From Beijerinckiaceae bacterium (GTDB lineage Bacteria > Pseudomonadota > Alphaproteobacteria > Rhizobiales > Beijerinckiaceae), in the NCBI GenBank assembly GCA_947380915.1, contig CANCSY010000068.1:1-13383 (forward strand): a stretch of 13,383 nt of DNA. Reading direction: 5' to 3'. The position numbers were made by a program, and so were the translations under genes. Position 1 is the first letter of the stretch; each line of letters opens with the position of its first letter. Below, piece by piece: positions 6,518 through 13,383 of this stretch. Below the pieces are notes generated by a model. That model did not search any database and had not been told where the DNA came from. It was given only the letters and a program-made list of their open reading frames with translations.

Positions 6518-6573
6518 GACACCGTTGATGACCGCAGGACTGGTGGCGGCGTTGATCTCGTAGGGTAAGCGGC

Positions 6574-8808
6574 TTAGTCGAAATCCCTTATGACAAGCGC
6601 ATTCGCGCCACGGTATTGATTGGGCCAGCGCATGTCCTTGTAGCCTTGCTGATGGGCGGCGTGGCGGGGGTAATAGGGATCGAACAGCGCGCCGCGCGCC
6701 ATGGCGCACAGGTCTGCGCGGCCAGCGGCTATGATCGTATTGGCGTCCGCGAAGCTGGCGATGCCGCCAACGGCCATGGTGGGAATTTTGGTCTCATTGC
6801 GGATCTGGTCGCTCCAGGTGGTCTGGTAGAGCCGTCCGTTTATGGGGCGTCGTTCAGCCGTGACGGCGCCTGTGGAAACGGTGATCATGTCGGCGCCCGC
6901 ATCATGCAGCCAGCGAGACATTTGCAGCGAATCTTCAAGCGTCGTTCCGCCCTCAATGAGGTCATGGGCCGAGATACGCGCCGTGATGGGTTTCTCCCTC
7001 GGCCAGGCCTTGCGCACGGCGTGCATCACTTCGAGTGGATAGCGCATGCGGTTGGCGAGCGCGCCGCCATAGTCATCCTCCCGCTTGTTGGACAAAGGCG
7101 AAATGAACGAAGACAAGAGATAGCCATGGGCGAAATGAATTTCGATCATGTCGAAGCCCGCCTCGTGGGACATTCTGGCCGCATCGGCGAAGGCGTCGCG
7201 CACGCGGTCCATATCCCTGCGGTCCATGGCTCTTGGCGCCGCCCGCCCCTTGTCGAAGGGGATGGCTGAGGGCGCCAGCGTTTCCCATGCCTTGTCCGGG
7301 GGCAGTTGCGCGTGCCCTTCCCATGATGTGGATATCGAGCCCTTGCGGCCTGCATGCGCAAGCTGGATGCCGATTTTCGAGTCGCTGTGCTTTTTCACGA
7401 AATCGACGATGCGCTTCCATGCGGGAACATGGTCTGGCTTGTACATGCCCGCGCAGCCCTGGCTGATGCGCCCCTCGGGCGTCACATCCGTCATTTCCGT
7501 GATGATGAGTCCAGCTCCGCCTGTGGCGCGACTGCCATAGTGGACAAGATGAAAATCATTCACGGTTCCATCGTCAGCCGAATACATGCACATGGGCGAC
7601 ATGACCATGCGATTGGGCAGGGTGAGTTCGCCAAGCTTGTAGGGCGTGAGCATGGGCGGCGGGGGCGCGCCATTGCGTCCGCGCACCGAGCCCGCCACCC
7701 TTTCGTCAACTTTGGCCACCAGATCCGGCGCCCATGATTTCAGATGTTGATGGGTGACGCGCATGCTGCGGGTGAGGCACGAGAGCGCGAATTGCTCGGG
7801 CGCCATGTCAAGGTAGCGATGCACATTTTCGAACCAGGCGAGGCTCGCCCGGGAGGCCCGTTGCAGACTGTCCGCCCCTTTTGGGCGCCTTTGCGCTTCG
7901 GCTTCGCGCAACGCCTCCTCGACGGCGCCCGGGCCTGCGAGGGCCTGCGCGAAGGCCTCCGCGTCCTCCATCGCGGTGCGCAGATCAAGCCCAACCGACG
8001 GGTGCGAAGTATAGGCGGCGGCGCCCACCAGAACCATATGCCCGGAACTCCAGCGCGCGTTGCGCACATGGTTGAAAGCGCGCCAGCCCTCGCCACGCGG
8101 ATGGAGTTTGTGGCCCTTGAGTTCTCCTGCGAACAGACCTTCGCAGAAACCCGCTATTGCTTGCGCATCTTTGGCGCCCAGGCCTGCGGCGTCGATCGTT
8201 TGCGCGGTCGCCTCCAGACGCAACACGCTGGCGGCGCCGCAGGGCGTCAGGCTTGCATGGAAAACGCCCTGCGATGTGGCTTGAAACCAGAACTCCAGCT
8301 TGTCGCTCGCCAGATCAAGATCGAAAAGGAAAGAGCGCGTGGTTGAAGGCGCGATGACTGTCCCAAACTCTGTCGCATGAGCGCTGCGCCGGGGGCTTTG
8401 GGCTCCATCGGCGAGGATGATCAGATCCGCCTGGGGCAGGGCGTCCTTCGGCCATGTCGGGACTGACCTGATCTTGCAACCAAGCTCCTGCGCCCGTTCC
8501 CGCAACAGATGTTTCAAGGTTTCATCGGCGATGAAGCTGCAGGCCTGATGGTCGGTCGCAATATCCGTCCGGGCGGCGCGGATGCGCACCCCGCTCACCT
8601 CGCCGCAAGCCACCCTGATCGAGCGGTCAAGTTTTTCGTCGAGGAATTTGTGGTGTGGCCTCAGGGGATGCGCGATGATGTGGGGCGGCGCGAGGTCTGC
8701 CTGACCCTTGGCGTCGATGATTTCGACATCCCGGGCTACCTCCAGCCGTTTCAGCAGCGACGCCAGATAGACGCCCGCCGGATCAACGCCAACACATATG
8801 ACCTTCAT
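6574..8808 (-). CDS. Two-domain flavoprotein: FAD-hydroxylase-like domain fused to an old yellow enzyme (aminobenzoyl-CoA monooxygenase/reductase-like)
   Basis: A 744-residue fusion. Residues 1 to about 370 resemble an aromatic FAD hydroxylase; about 386-744 are an NADH:flavin oxidoreductase of the old yellow enzyme class. This order is that of 2-aminobenzoyl-CoA monooxygenase/reductase and the family annotated as bifunctional salicylyl-CoA 5-hydroxylase/oxidoreductase, which hydroxylate and reduce aromatic CoA thioesters. The C-terminal half is intact: NRMVMSPMCMYS with the flavin-near C407 (YqjM-like), HYGSRA, HAGRKG (485-490), and HFAHGYLLSSF with H558, H561 and Y563. The N-terminal half is unusual: the GxGxxG loop reads GVDPAG (7-12), and the normal GD that holds the FAD ribityl chain reads GA (262-263), though ADG (133-135) remains. 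A proline-rich linker (APPPP, near 381-385) joins the halves. The start is ATG 8806-8808 with GGAG seven nucleotides upstream; a TTG just before it is not needed. The substrate is inferred only. Confidence 0.88.
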   Translation of the reverse strand: MKVICVGVDPAGVYLASLLKRLEVARDVEIIDAKGQADLAPPHIIAHPLRPHHKFLDEKLDRSIRVACGEVSGVRIRAARTDIATDHQACSFIADETLKHLLRERAQELGCKIRSVPTWPKDALPQADLIILADGAQSPRRSAHATEFGTVIAPSTTRSFLFDLDLASDKLEFWFQATSQGVFHASLTPCGAASVLRLEATAQTIDAAGLGAKDAQAIAGFCEGLFAGELKGHKLHPRGEGWRAFNHVRNARWSSGHMVLVGAAAYTSHPSVGLDLRTAMEDAEAFAQALAGPGAVEEALREAEAQRRPKGADSLQRASRASLAWFENVHRYLDMAPEQFALSCLTRSMRVTHQHLKSWAPDLVAKVDERVAGSVRGRNGAPPPPMLTPYKLGELTLPNRMVMSPMCMYSADDGTVNDFHLVHYGSRATGGAGLIITEMTDVTPEGRISQGCAGMYKPDHVPAWKRIVDFVKKHSDSKIGIQLAHAGRKGSISTSWEGHAQLPPDKAWETLAPSAIPFDKGRAAPRAMDRRDMDRVRDAFADAARMSHEAGFDMIEIHFAHGYLLSSFISPLSNKREDDYGGALANRMRYPLEVMHAVRKAWPREKPITARISAHDLIEGGTTLEDSLQMSRWLHDAGADMITVSTGAVTAERRPINGRLYQTTWSDQIRNETKIPTMAVGGIASFADANTIIAAGRADLCAMARGALFDPYYPRHAAHQQGYKDMRWPNQYRGANALVIRDFD

Positions 8809-8841
8809 CAAGCCGCTCCCGCCCCTTTATTCTTTGGGGCG

Positions 8842-8869
8842 ATCATAGCGGGTTGGCGCGGGAAGGGAA
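8842..8869 (-). promoter_or_regulatory. Weak candidate promoter for the fusion flavoprotein
   Basis: TATGAT (8847-8842, - strand) is a five-of-six match to a -10 box; TTCCCT sixteen nucleotides upstream is a poor -35. It lies 34 bp before the ATG. A small hairpin, GCCCC/GGGGC (8821-8825 with 8836-8840), lies between it and the ribosome site. The rest of the 178-bp gap to the RTX stop holds only the stem-loop at 8916-8967. Confidence 0.25.
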
Positions 8870-8915
8870 GCGGCGCGTCGCTCAGCCAGTGCGTTGGCGG
8901 GCTCCCGAACGCAGG

Positions 8916-8967
8916 CCTGATCTGTTGATGAAACGCCTGGCCTGACGGCAGTTCATAACAGATCAGG
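8916..8967. terminator. Long stem-loop downstream of the RTX gene
   Basis: CCTGATCTGTT (8916-8926) pairs perfectly with AACAGATCAGG (8957-8967). After one bulged G the stem continues ATGAA/TTCAT (8928-8932 with 8952-8956), so 16 base pairs enclose a 19-nt loop. It begins 19 bp past the RTX stop and is a natural 3'-end structure for that transcript. However, the T-rich tail (TTTGCTGTCTTGTTTT) is on the + strand side, so a classical intrinsic terminator would act on antisense transcription. Confidence 0.6.
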
Positions 8968-8986
8968 TTTGCTGTCTTGTTTTACA

Positions 8987-11900
8987 TCAGGTCGTCAGGT
9001 TGCTGGCGGTAACAGCAGTACCAACGATCTTCACGACAGCGTCCGTTGATGCGCTGAATGCGGCAGTCGCATCATTCAGCACCAGATACTGTCCTGCGCC
9101 TGTTCCTGTAATCGTCACGAGCGTGGCGGCCGAGGCGATGAAGTTCGAAGACGTGAGCCCGTTTGCGAGGTCCAACGCCAGGTTCCCTGTACCGGTCAGC
9201 GTTTCGGTCTTGAAGTTGCCGGCGGAGACCGCGTTCGAAAGCTTGATTTTATCAGTGCTCTTGAAGTCCGCGATCGTGTCGAAGCCGGTGACCAGGGAGT
9301 CGGTGAAGGTCGTGTAATCGTATGTGTTGACGCCCGCCAATCCGGTCAGCGTGTCCGCGCCCGCTCCGCCCTTGAGGGTATCTGCGCTCGTGGTGCCCGT
9401 AACCGCCACGTTGATATTGGCGGCCACAGGCGCGGTTCCGACGATTTTCACCACAGCATCCGTTGTCGCGCTGAAGCCCGCAGTGCTGTCATTGATCACA
9501 AGATATTGGCCGCCTCCATTGCCGGTCAAGGTTATGAGCGTCGCGCCGTTCGCCACGAAGTTTGTGCTGGTCAATGCGCCGGAAATGTCCGTTGCAAGAT
9601 TGCCCGTTGCGGTTCTTGTCGCTGTGTTGAAGGCGCCAACCGAACCCACGGTGGCTAAGGTGATCTTGTCGGTGCTCTTGAAATCAGCGATCGTGTCGTA
9701 AGCGCTGATCAAGGAGTCCTTGAGGGTCGTGTAGTCAAAGGTGTTGGCGCCCGTCAGGCCGCCGGTCAGCGAGTCTGCGCCACCGCCGCCCTTGATCGTG
9801 TCAGCGCCAACGCCTCCGGTCAGGGTGTCCGCCAGGGAGCCGCCAGTGAGCGCGAAGGCCTCGGTCTGGTTGGTCACGCTGATGCTGACGGCTGATGTCG
9901 CCGTGGCCGCCGAGATGGCCTCCACAGTCACCAGTTGCGTATCGCCTGCGTTGTTGAGGTTAGAGGAGGTCCCGGTCAGGACGATTGTGTCCGTCCCGTC
10001 GCCGCCAGTCACCGTATCAGCACCCGCAAAACCGGTGATCTTGTCGTCGCCGGCCCCTGCGGTGATGTTGTCAGCGCCTGCGCCGCCCGTGATGCTATCC
10101 GCGCTGGCGCCGCCAGTGATGGAGAAGCCCTCCGTCTGATTGCCCAGGGTGATGATGACGCCCGCCGCAGCGCCAGCCGCAGTGATCGCCTCGATCGTGA
10201 CGATGCGCGTATCCGATGCGGCGGCAGTGTTGAGGTCGGCCGATGTCGCCGTCAGGACAATCGTGTCCACGCCGTCGCCGCCGGTGACCGTGTCGCCGCC
10301 AAGGAAGCCATTGATCGTGTCGTCGCCAGCGCCAGCGAAGATGTTGTCAGCGCCAGAGCCGCCAGTGATCGTATCAGCGCCACTGCCTCCAGTGATGGTG
10401 AAGCCCTCGGAGGCCGTGGTCTGGTTGACCAGGTTAAGCAGAACGCCGGCAGTGTTTGCTGCGGCGGAGACCGCCTCCACATTGACGATCTGGGCGTTCG
10501 ACGCGCCATTGAGGTCCGTTGATGTTGCAGTCAGAACAATCGTGTCCGCACCCATGCCGCCATCAACCGTGTCTGCTCCGGCAAAGCCATAGATCATATC
10601 GTTGCCGGATCCGGCGTTGATAGTGTCATTGGCGGAACCGCCGGTGATCGAGTCCGCGCCATTGCCGCCAGTGATGATGAAGGCCTCGGTCTGGGCGCTC
10701 AGGGTTATGGCGACGCCCACGGCCGCAATGGCGGCTGAGACCGTCTCCACACCGACAAGTTGACCGTCGATTGCGCTGTTGAGCGTGGTCGACGTTGTCG
10801 TCAGCACAAGGGTGTCGGTGTTCAAGCCACCATCGACCGTATCTGCGCCGGCAAAGCCGTAGATCATGTCGTTGCCTGCGCCGCCGATGATGCTGTCAGC
10901 GCCCAGGCCACCCGTGATCGAATCTGCGCCGCCCGCGCCGGTGATGGTGAAGCCTTCCGTCTGGCCTGTCAGGGTGATGGCGACCGCTGCTGTCGCTGTC
11001 GAAGCGTTGATGGCCTCCACACCAGCAAGGCGCGCATCCGTTACGCCGGCAGTGTTGAGATCTGCCGATGTCGCCGTCAGAATGATGGTGTCCGCCGTGC
11101 CATCGCCGCCATTGACCGTATCAGCGCCGACGAAGCCAATGATGGTGTCATTGCCCGCGCCGCCGATGATGTTGTCGCCGCCTTTGGCTCCGGTGATGCT
11201 GTCGTTGCCGGCGCCGCCCGTGATGGAGAAGCCCTCGGACTGGTTGGTCATTGTTATGAGGACGTCAAGCACCGCCGTTGAGGCGTTGATCGCCTCTACA
11301 GTCGCAATGCGCGTATCCGTTGCTGCTGCGGTGTTGAAATCGTTTGACGTCGCCGACAGGGTGATGGTGTCCGTGCCCGCGCCGCCCGTGATCGTGTCGG
11401 CGCCCGCAAAGCCAACGAATGTGTCGTTGCCGAAGCCGCCTGTCAGCGTATCTGCGGCGCTGCCGCCCGTGATAGTGAAGCCTTCCTTTTGATTGGTCAG
11501 GGTGATGTTGACCGCTGTGGTCATCGTCGCGGCGGAGATCGCCTCGACATTCGCCAACTGTGCGTCCGTCGCCGCCGCAAGGGTCGTCGGGGAGACTGTC
11601 AGCGAAAGGGTGTCCGTACCCGCTCCGCCATCAATCGTGTCCGCGCCAGCAAAGTTCTTGATCGTATCATCGCCCGCGCCAGAGCTGATGTTGTCAGCGC
11701 CTGCGCCGCCGGTGATCGTGTCCGCCCCAACGCCGCCCGTGATCGAGAAGCCCTCGGTCTGGCTGGACAAGACGATCTCCACGCCAGCCGTTGCGTTGGC
11801 GAAGGTGATAGCTTCGACACGCACAACAGCATTATCGTCGCTTACTGCGTTGAGGGTGGAGGACGTCGAACCCATGACAATGGTGTCAGTGCCTGCGCCG

Positions 11901-13383
11901 CCATCAACCGTATCTGCGGCCGTATCCGCGCTACCGTAAGCATTGATCGTATCATTGCCTGCGCCGCCGTTGATATTATCACCGCCTGCGCCGCCGGTGA
12001 TGACGTCGTTGCCGGCGCCGCCCGTGATGGAGAAGCCTTCGGTCTGGCCGCTCACACTGATGGTAACCGCCGCTGTGGCGGCAGCCGCCGAGATCGCTTC
12101 AATGCTCACAAGGCGCGTGTTTGTTGCGCTGGCGGTGTTGAGGTCAGCCGATGTCGCTGTCAGGACGATGGTGTCTGCGCCGGTTCCGCCTGTGACCGTA
12201 TCGGCGCCGACAAAGCCGTAGATCATGTTTGCGCCATCGCCGGCATTGATAGCGTCGGCGCCCGCGCTGCCCGTGATGGAGTCTGCAAAACCACCGCCCG
12301 TGATGGCGAAGCCATCCGTCTGGCCGGTCAGGGTGATGATGACGCCAGCGGTAGCCGTAGAAGCGTTCACCGCCTCCACCGCAACCAGTCGTGCGTCCGT
12401 TGCGCTGGCGGTGTTCAGGTCAGTAGAGGTCGCCGTCAGGACAATGGTGTCTGCGCCGGTTCCGCCGGTAATTGTATCAGCACCGACGAAGCCATAGATC
12501 ATGTTGGCGCCATTGCCAGTATTGATCGCATCCGCGCCTGCGCCGCCTGTGATGGAGTCCGCGCCCGCGCCGCCGGTGATGGAGAAGGCTTCGGTCTGGC
12601 CGGACAACACGATCTCCACGCCAGCAGCCGCGTTTGCGAATGTGATCGTCTCTATACCTGCAAGGCGGGTATTAGCCACACCTGCGCTGTTGAGGTCTGA
12701 CGATGTCGCCGCCAGAACAAGGGTGTCCGCGCCTGCGCCGCCGTCAATCGTATCTGCGCCGACGAAGCCGGTGATCGTATCGGCGCCGTCGCCGCTGCTG
12801 ATGCTGTCAGCCCCGGAACCGCCCGTGATTGAGTCTGCGAAGCTGCCGCCGGTGACGACGAAGCCTTCAGTGGTTTGATTGACGAGGTTGATAAGCACGC
12901 CAGCGCTGGCTGTTGAGGCGTTGATCGCCTCGACAGTCAGAATTTGCCCGTCGGTTGCTGCGTTGAGAGCTGCCGAGGTTGCGCTCAGGACGATGGTGTC
13001 GGCCGTCCCGTCGCCACCAGTCACGGTATCACCTGAGGTGAAGCCAATGAATGTATCGTTGCCCGAGCCGCCTGTCAGCGTATCTGCGGCGCTGCCGCCG
13101 GTGATGGAGAAGCCTTCGGTTGTGGTTGTCTGAAGGCCCAGATCAATCTTGACGGCTGTGGTCATCGCCGCTGCGGAGACCGCCTCCACATTCACGATCT
13201 GCGCATCGGTGGCGCTGTTGAGCGTGGTGGATGTCGCGGCCAAGGTGATGGTGTCCGTGCCCGCTCCGCCATCAACGGTGTCGGCCCCACCGAAGCCGAC
13301 GAACGTATCATTGCCCGAACCGCCCGTGAGTGTATCGCCAGCGTTGCCGCCGGTGATGGAGAAGCCTTCCTTTTGCCCGGTCA
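8987..13383 (-). CDS. Giant RTX/beta-strand-repeat surface or secreted protein, 5' end outside window
   Basis: An uninterrupted frame from the window edge to the TGA at 8987-8989 gives at least 1464 residues; the N-terminus lies beyond 13383. The protein consists of E(G/A)FxITGG modules. Each has one to several glycine-rich RTX-type nonapeptides (such as GGAGADNISSGAGDD, which bind calcium in beta rolls), then GGxGxDTIVLTATSxDLN and a spacer ending in a T(L/V)TxQT strand. It is almost free of Cys, Trp and His, as usual for such extracellular proteins. The C-terminus carries two tandem copies of a domain beginning DYTTxxDSL and containing FDTIADFKSTDKI. This resembles the terminal domains of RTX and cyanobacterial-style 'bluetail' surface proteins, which suggests type I export, but no ABC transporter, membrane-fusion or outer-membrane gene is in the window. 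Its specific role (S-layer, adhesin, biofilm) is unknown. Confidence 0.88.
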   Translation of the reverse strand, partial: TGQKEGFSITGGNAGDTLTGGSGNDTFVGFGGADTVDGGAGTDTITLAATSTTLNSATDAQIVNVEAVSAAAMTTAVKIDLGLQTTTTEGFSITGGSAADTLTGGSGNDTFIGFTSGDTVTGGDGTADTIVLSATSAALNAATDGQILTVEAINASTASAGVLINLVNQTTEGFVVTGGSFADSITGGSGADSISSGDGADTITGFVGADTIDGGAGADTLVLAATSSDLNSAGVANTRLAGIETITFANAAAGVEIVLSGQTEAFSITGGAGADSITGGAGADAINTGNGANMIYGFVGADTITGGTGADTIVLTATSTDLNTASATDARLVAVEAVNASTATAGVIITLTGQTDGFAITGGGFADSITGSAGADAINAGDGANMIYGFVGADTVTGGTGADTIVLTATSADLNTASATNTRLVSIEAISAAAATAAVTISVSGQTEGFSITGGAGNDVITGGAGGDNINGGAGNDTINAYGSADTAADTVDGGAGTDTIVMGSTSSTLNAVSDDNAVVRVEAITFANATAGVEIVLSSQTEGFSITGGVGADTITGGAGADNISSGAGDDTIKNFAGADTIDGGAGTDTLSLTVSPTTLAAATDAQLANVEAISAATMTTAVNITLTNQKEGFTITGGSAADTLTGGFGNDTFVGFAGADTITGGAGTDTITLSATSNDFNTAAATDTRIATVEAINASTAVLDVLITMTNQSEGFSITGGAGNDSITGAKGGDNIIGGAGNDTIIGFVGADTVNGGDGTADTIILTATSADLNTAGVTDARLAGVEAINASTATAAVAITLTGQTEGFTITGAGGADSITGGLGADSIIGGAGNDMIYGFAGADTVDGGLNTDTLVLTTTSTTLNSAIDGQLVGVETVSAAIAAVGVAITLSAQTEAFIITGGNGADSITGGSANDTINAGSGNDMIYGFAGADTVDGGMGADTIVLTATSTDLNGASNAQIVNVEAVSAAANTAGVLLNLVNQTTASEGFTITGGSGADTITGGSGADNIFAGAGDDTINGFLGGDTVTGGDGVDTIVLTATSADLNTAAASDTRIVTIEAITAAGAAAGVIITLGNQTEGFSITGGASADSITGGAGADNITAGAGDDKITGFAGADTVTGGDGTDTIVLTGTSSNLNNAGDTQLVTVEAISAATATSAVSISVTNQTEAFALTGGSLADTLTGGVGADTIKGGGGADSLTGGLTGANTFDYTTLKDSLISAYDTIADFKSTDKITLATVGSVGAFNTATRTATGNLATDISGALTSTNFVANGATLITLTGNGGGQYLVINDSTAGFSATTDAVVKIVGTAPVAANINVAVTGTTSADTLKGGAGADTLTGLAGVNTYDYTTFTDSLVTGFDTIADFKSTDKIKLSNAVSAGNFKTETLTGTGNLALDLANGLTSSNFIASAATLVTITGTGAGQYLVLNDATAAFSASTDAVVKIVGTAVTASNLTT
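8990..9748 (-). repeat. Tandem duplication of the C-terminal domain of the RTX protein
   Basis: Copy A begins at 9748 (ANTFDYTTLKDSL) and runs about 139 residues to 9332, including a short GGAGADTLTG bridge. Copy B begins at 9331 (VNTYDYTTFTDSL) and runs 114 residues to the end. Both share DTIADFKSTDKI, then TGNLA, LTS(T/S)NF, an ATL(I/V)T(L/I)TG block, GQYLV(I/L)ND, and DAVVKIVGTA. They are clearly paralogous but diverged at the protein level. Confidence 0.9.
9749..13383 (-). repeat. RTX-type module array, 13 complete modules of about 83-95 residues
   Basis: Fourteen E(G/A)F or DGF module starts occur at intervals of about 249-285 bp, the first near 13361 and the last near 9856. Two lengths are visible: short modules (1st, 2nd and 8th) have GNDTF(V/I)GF directly after the first nonapeptides; longer ones carry an extra glycine-rich unit before a GF. 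The sixth has an insertion around NAYGSADTAADTVDGG. Adjacent modules 4 and 5 are very similar in DNA, 276 bp apart. Confidence 0.88.

Larger units (their letters stand above)
6308..6573. other. glnII upstream control region, AT-rich, no gene seen
   Basis: The gap between the flavoprotein stop and the glnII start is 354 bp (6220-6573). Its upstream part contains a strikingly AT-rich block, roughly 6358-6420, unlike the GC-rich surroundings. The block holds two IHF-like sites and short inverted elements such as CAAATATTTG (6382-6391) and the pair GCAAAT (6381-6386)/ATTTGC (6407-6412). TGGCGCCA at about 6311-6318 is a small palindrome beside the promoter. No credible coding frame was seen; a - strand open frame through it runs out of the flavoprotein gene region without a family-like sequence. 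Confidence 0.55.

Noticed and set aside
6359..6709. A 116-codon - strand open frame between the flavoprotein and glnII
   Set aside because: It overlaps the 3' end of the flavoprotein gene in another frame and extends into the AT-rich promoter island, with no family resemblance.
9000..13133. Many + strand open frames rich in Pro, Ala, Val and Ser opposite the RTX gene, including one of 403 residues at 11489-12700
   Set aside because: They are mirror images of the repetitive RTX codons, repeat with the same period, resemble no protein family and have no consistent ribosome sites. The - strand frame is continuous and family-like.
13241..13243. TTG as a possible start of the RTX protein
   Set aside because: The same frame continues upstream to the window edge with the same repeat motifs, so this is an internal Leu codon.
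9749..13383. Regularly spaced short repeats that could suggest a CRISPR array
   Set aside because: The recurring stretches are codon-level RTX motifs in a continuous reading frame with a period of about 250-285 bp, not 25-40-bp direct repeats with unrelated spacers.

Overview
The window looks like chromosomal DNA from a high-GC alphaproteobacterium, most likely of the Hyphomicrobiales (Rhizobiales). The strongest pointers are a eukaryote-type glutamine synthetase II (GlnII) very close to rhizobial proteins and placed behind a sigma-54 promoter, a Bug/TctC-type solute receptor, and a long RTX-like surface protein. I see no rRNA, tRNA, CRISPR array, insertion sequence, integrase or phage gene.

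Layout, left to right. (1) 1-903, + strand: the 3' end of an FG-GAP/VCBS-type calcium-loop repeat protein, encoded by six near-identical 150-bp units. (2) 961-4088, - strand: a probable three-gene unit transcribed as TctC-type periplasmic binding protein, then short-chain dehydrogenase, then acyl-CoA dehydrogenase. (3) 4177-5094, + strand: an isocitrate lyase/PEP mutase superfamily lyase, divergent from the TctC gene across an 88-bp promoter region. (4) 5203-6219, - strand: glnII, convergent with the lyase over a perfect hairpin, with an excellent -24/-12 promoter and a perfect-consensus IHF-like site upstream. (5) 6574-8808, - strand: a two-domain flavoprotein with the architecture of 2-aminobenzoyl-CoA monooxygenase/reductase and 'salicylyl-CoA 5-hydroxylase/oxidoreductase'. 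Its hydroxylase half has lost two key FAD-binding residues, while its old-yellow-enzyme half looks intact. (6) 8987-13383, - strand: at least 1464 residues of a giant RTX/beta-strand-repeat protein with 13 complete modules of about 83-95 residues and two tandem copies of a C-terminal domain. Its N-terminus lies outside the window.

How the parts may work together (inference). Segments 2 and 3 read as a small carboxylate uptake and degradation locus: a periplasmic receptor, an alcohol/ketone dehydrogenase, an acyl-CoA dehydrogenase and a C-C lyase carrying the catalytic-Cys KRCGH motif. No TctA/TctB membrane subunits are present, so the receptor would depend on transport subunits encoded elsewhere. 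glnII is an independent nitrogen-assimilation unit. The two repeat proteins at the window ends are probably exported and calcium-binding. The most noteworthy points are the eroded hydroxylase domain in the fusion flavoprotein, the mosaic higher-order repeat structure of the RTX gene with its duplicated C-terminal domain, and the glnII control region. I found no convincing wholly new system.
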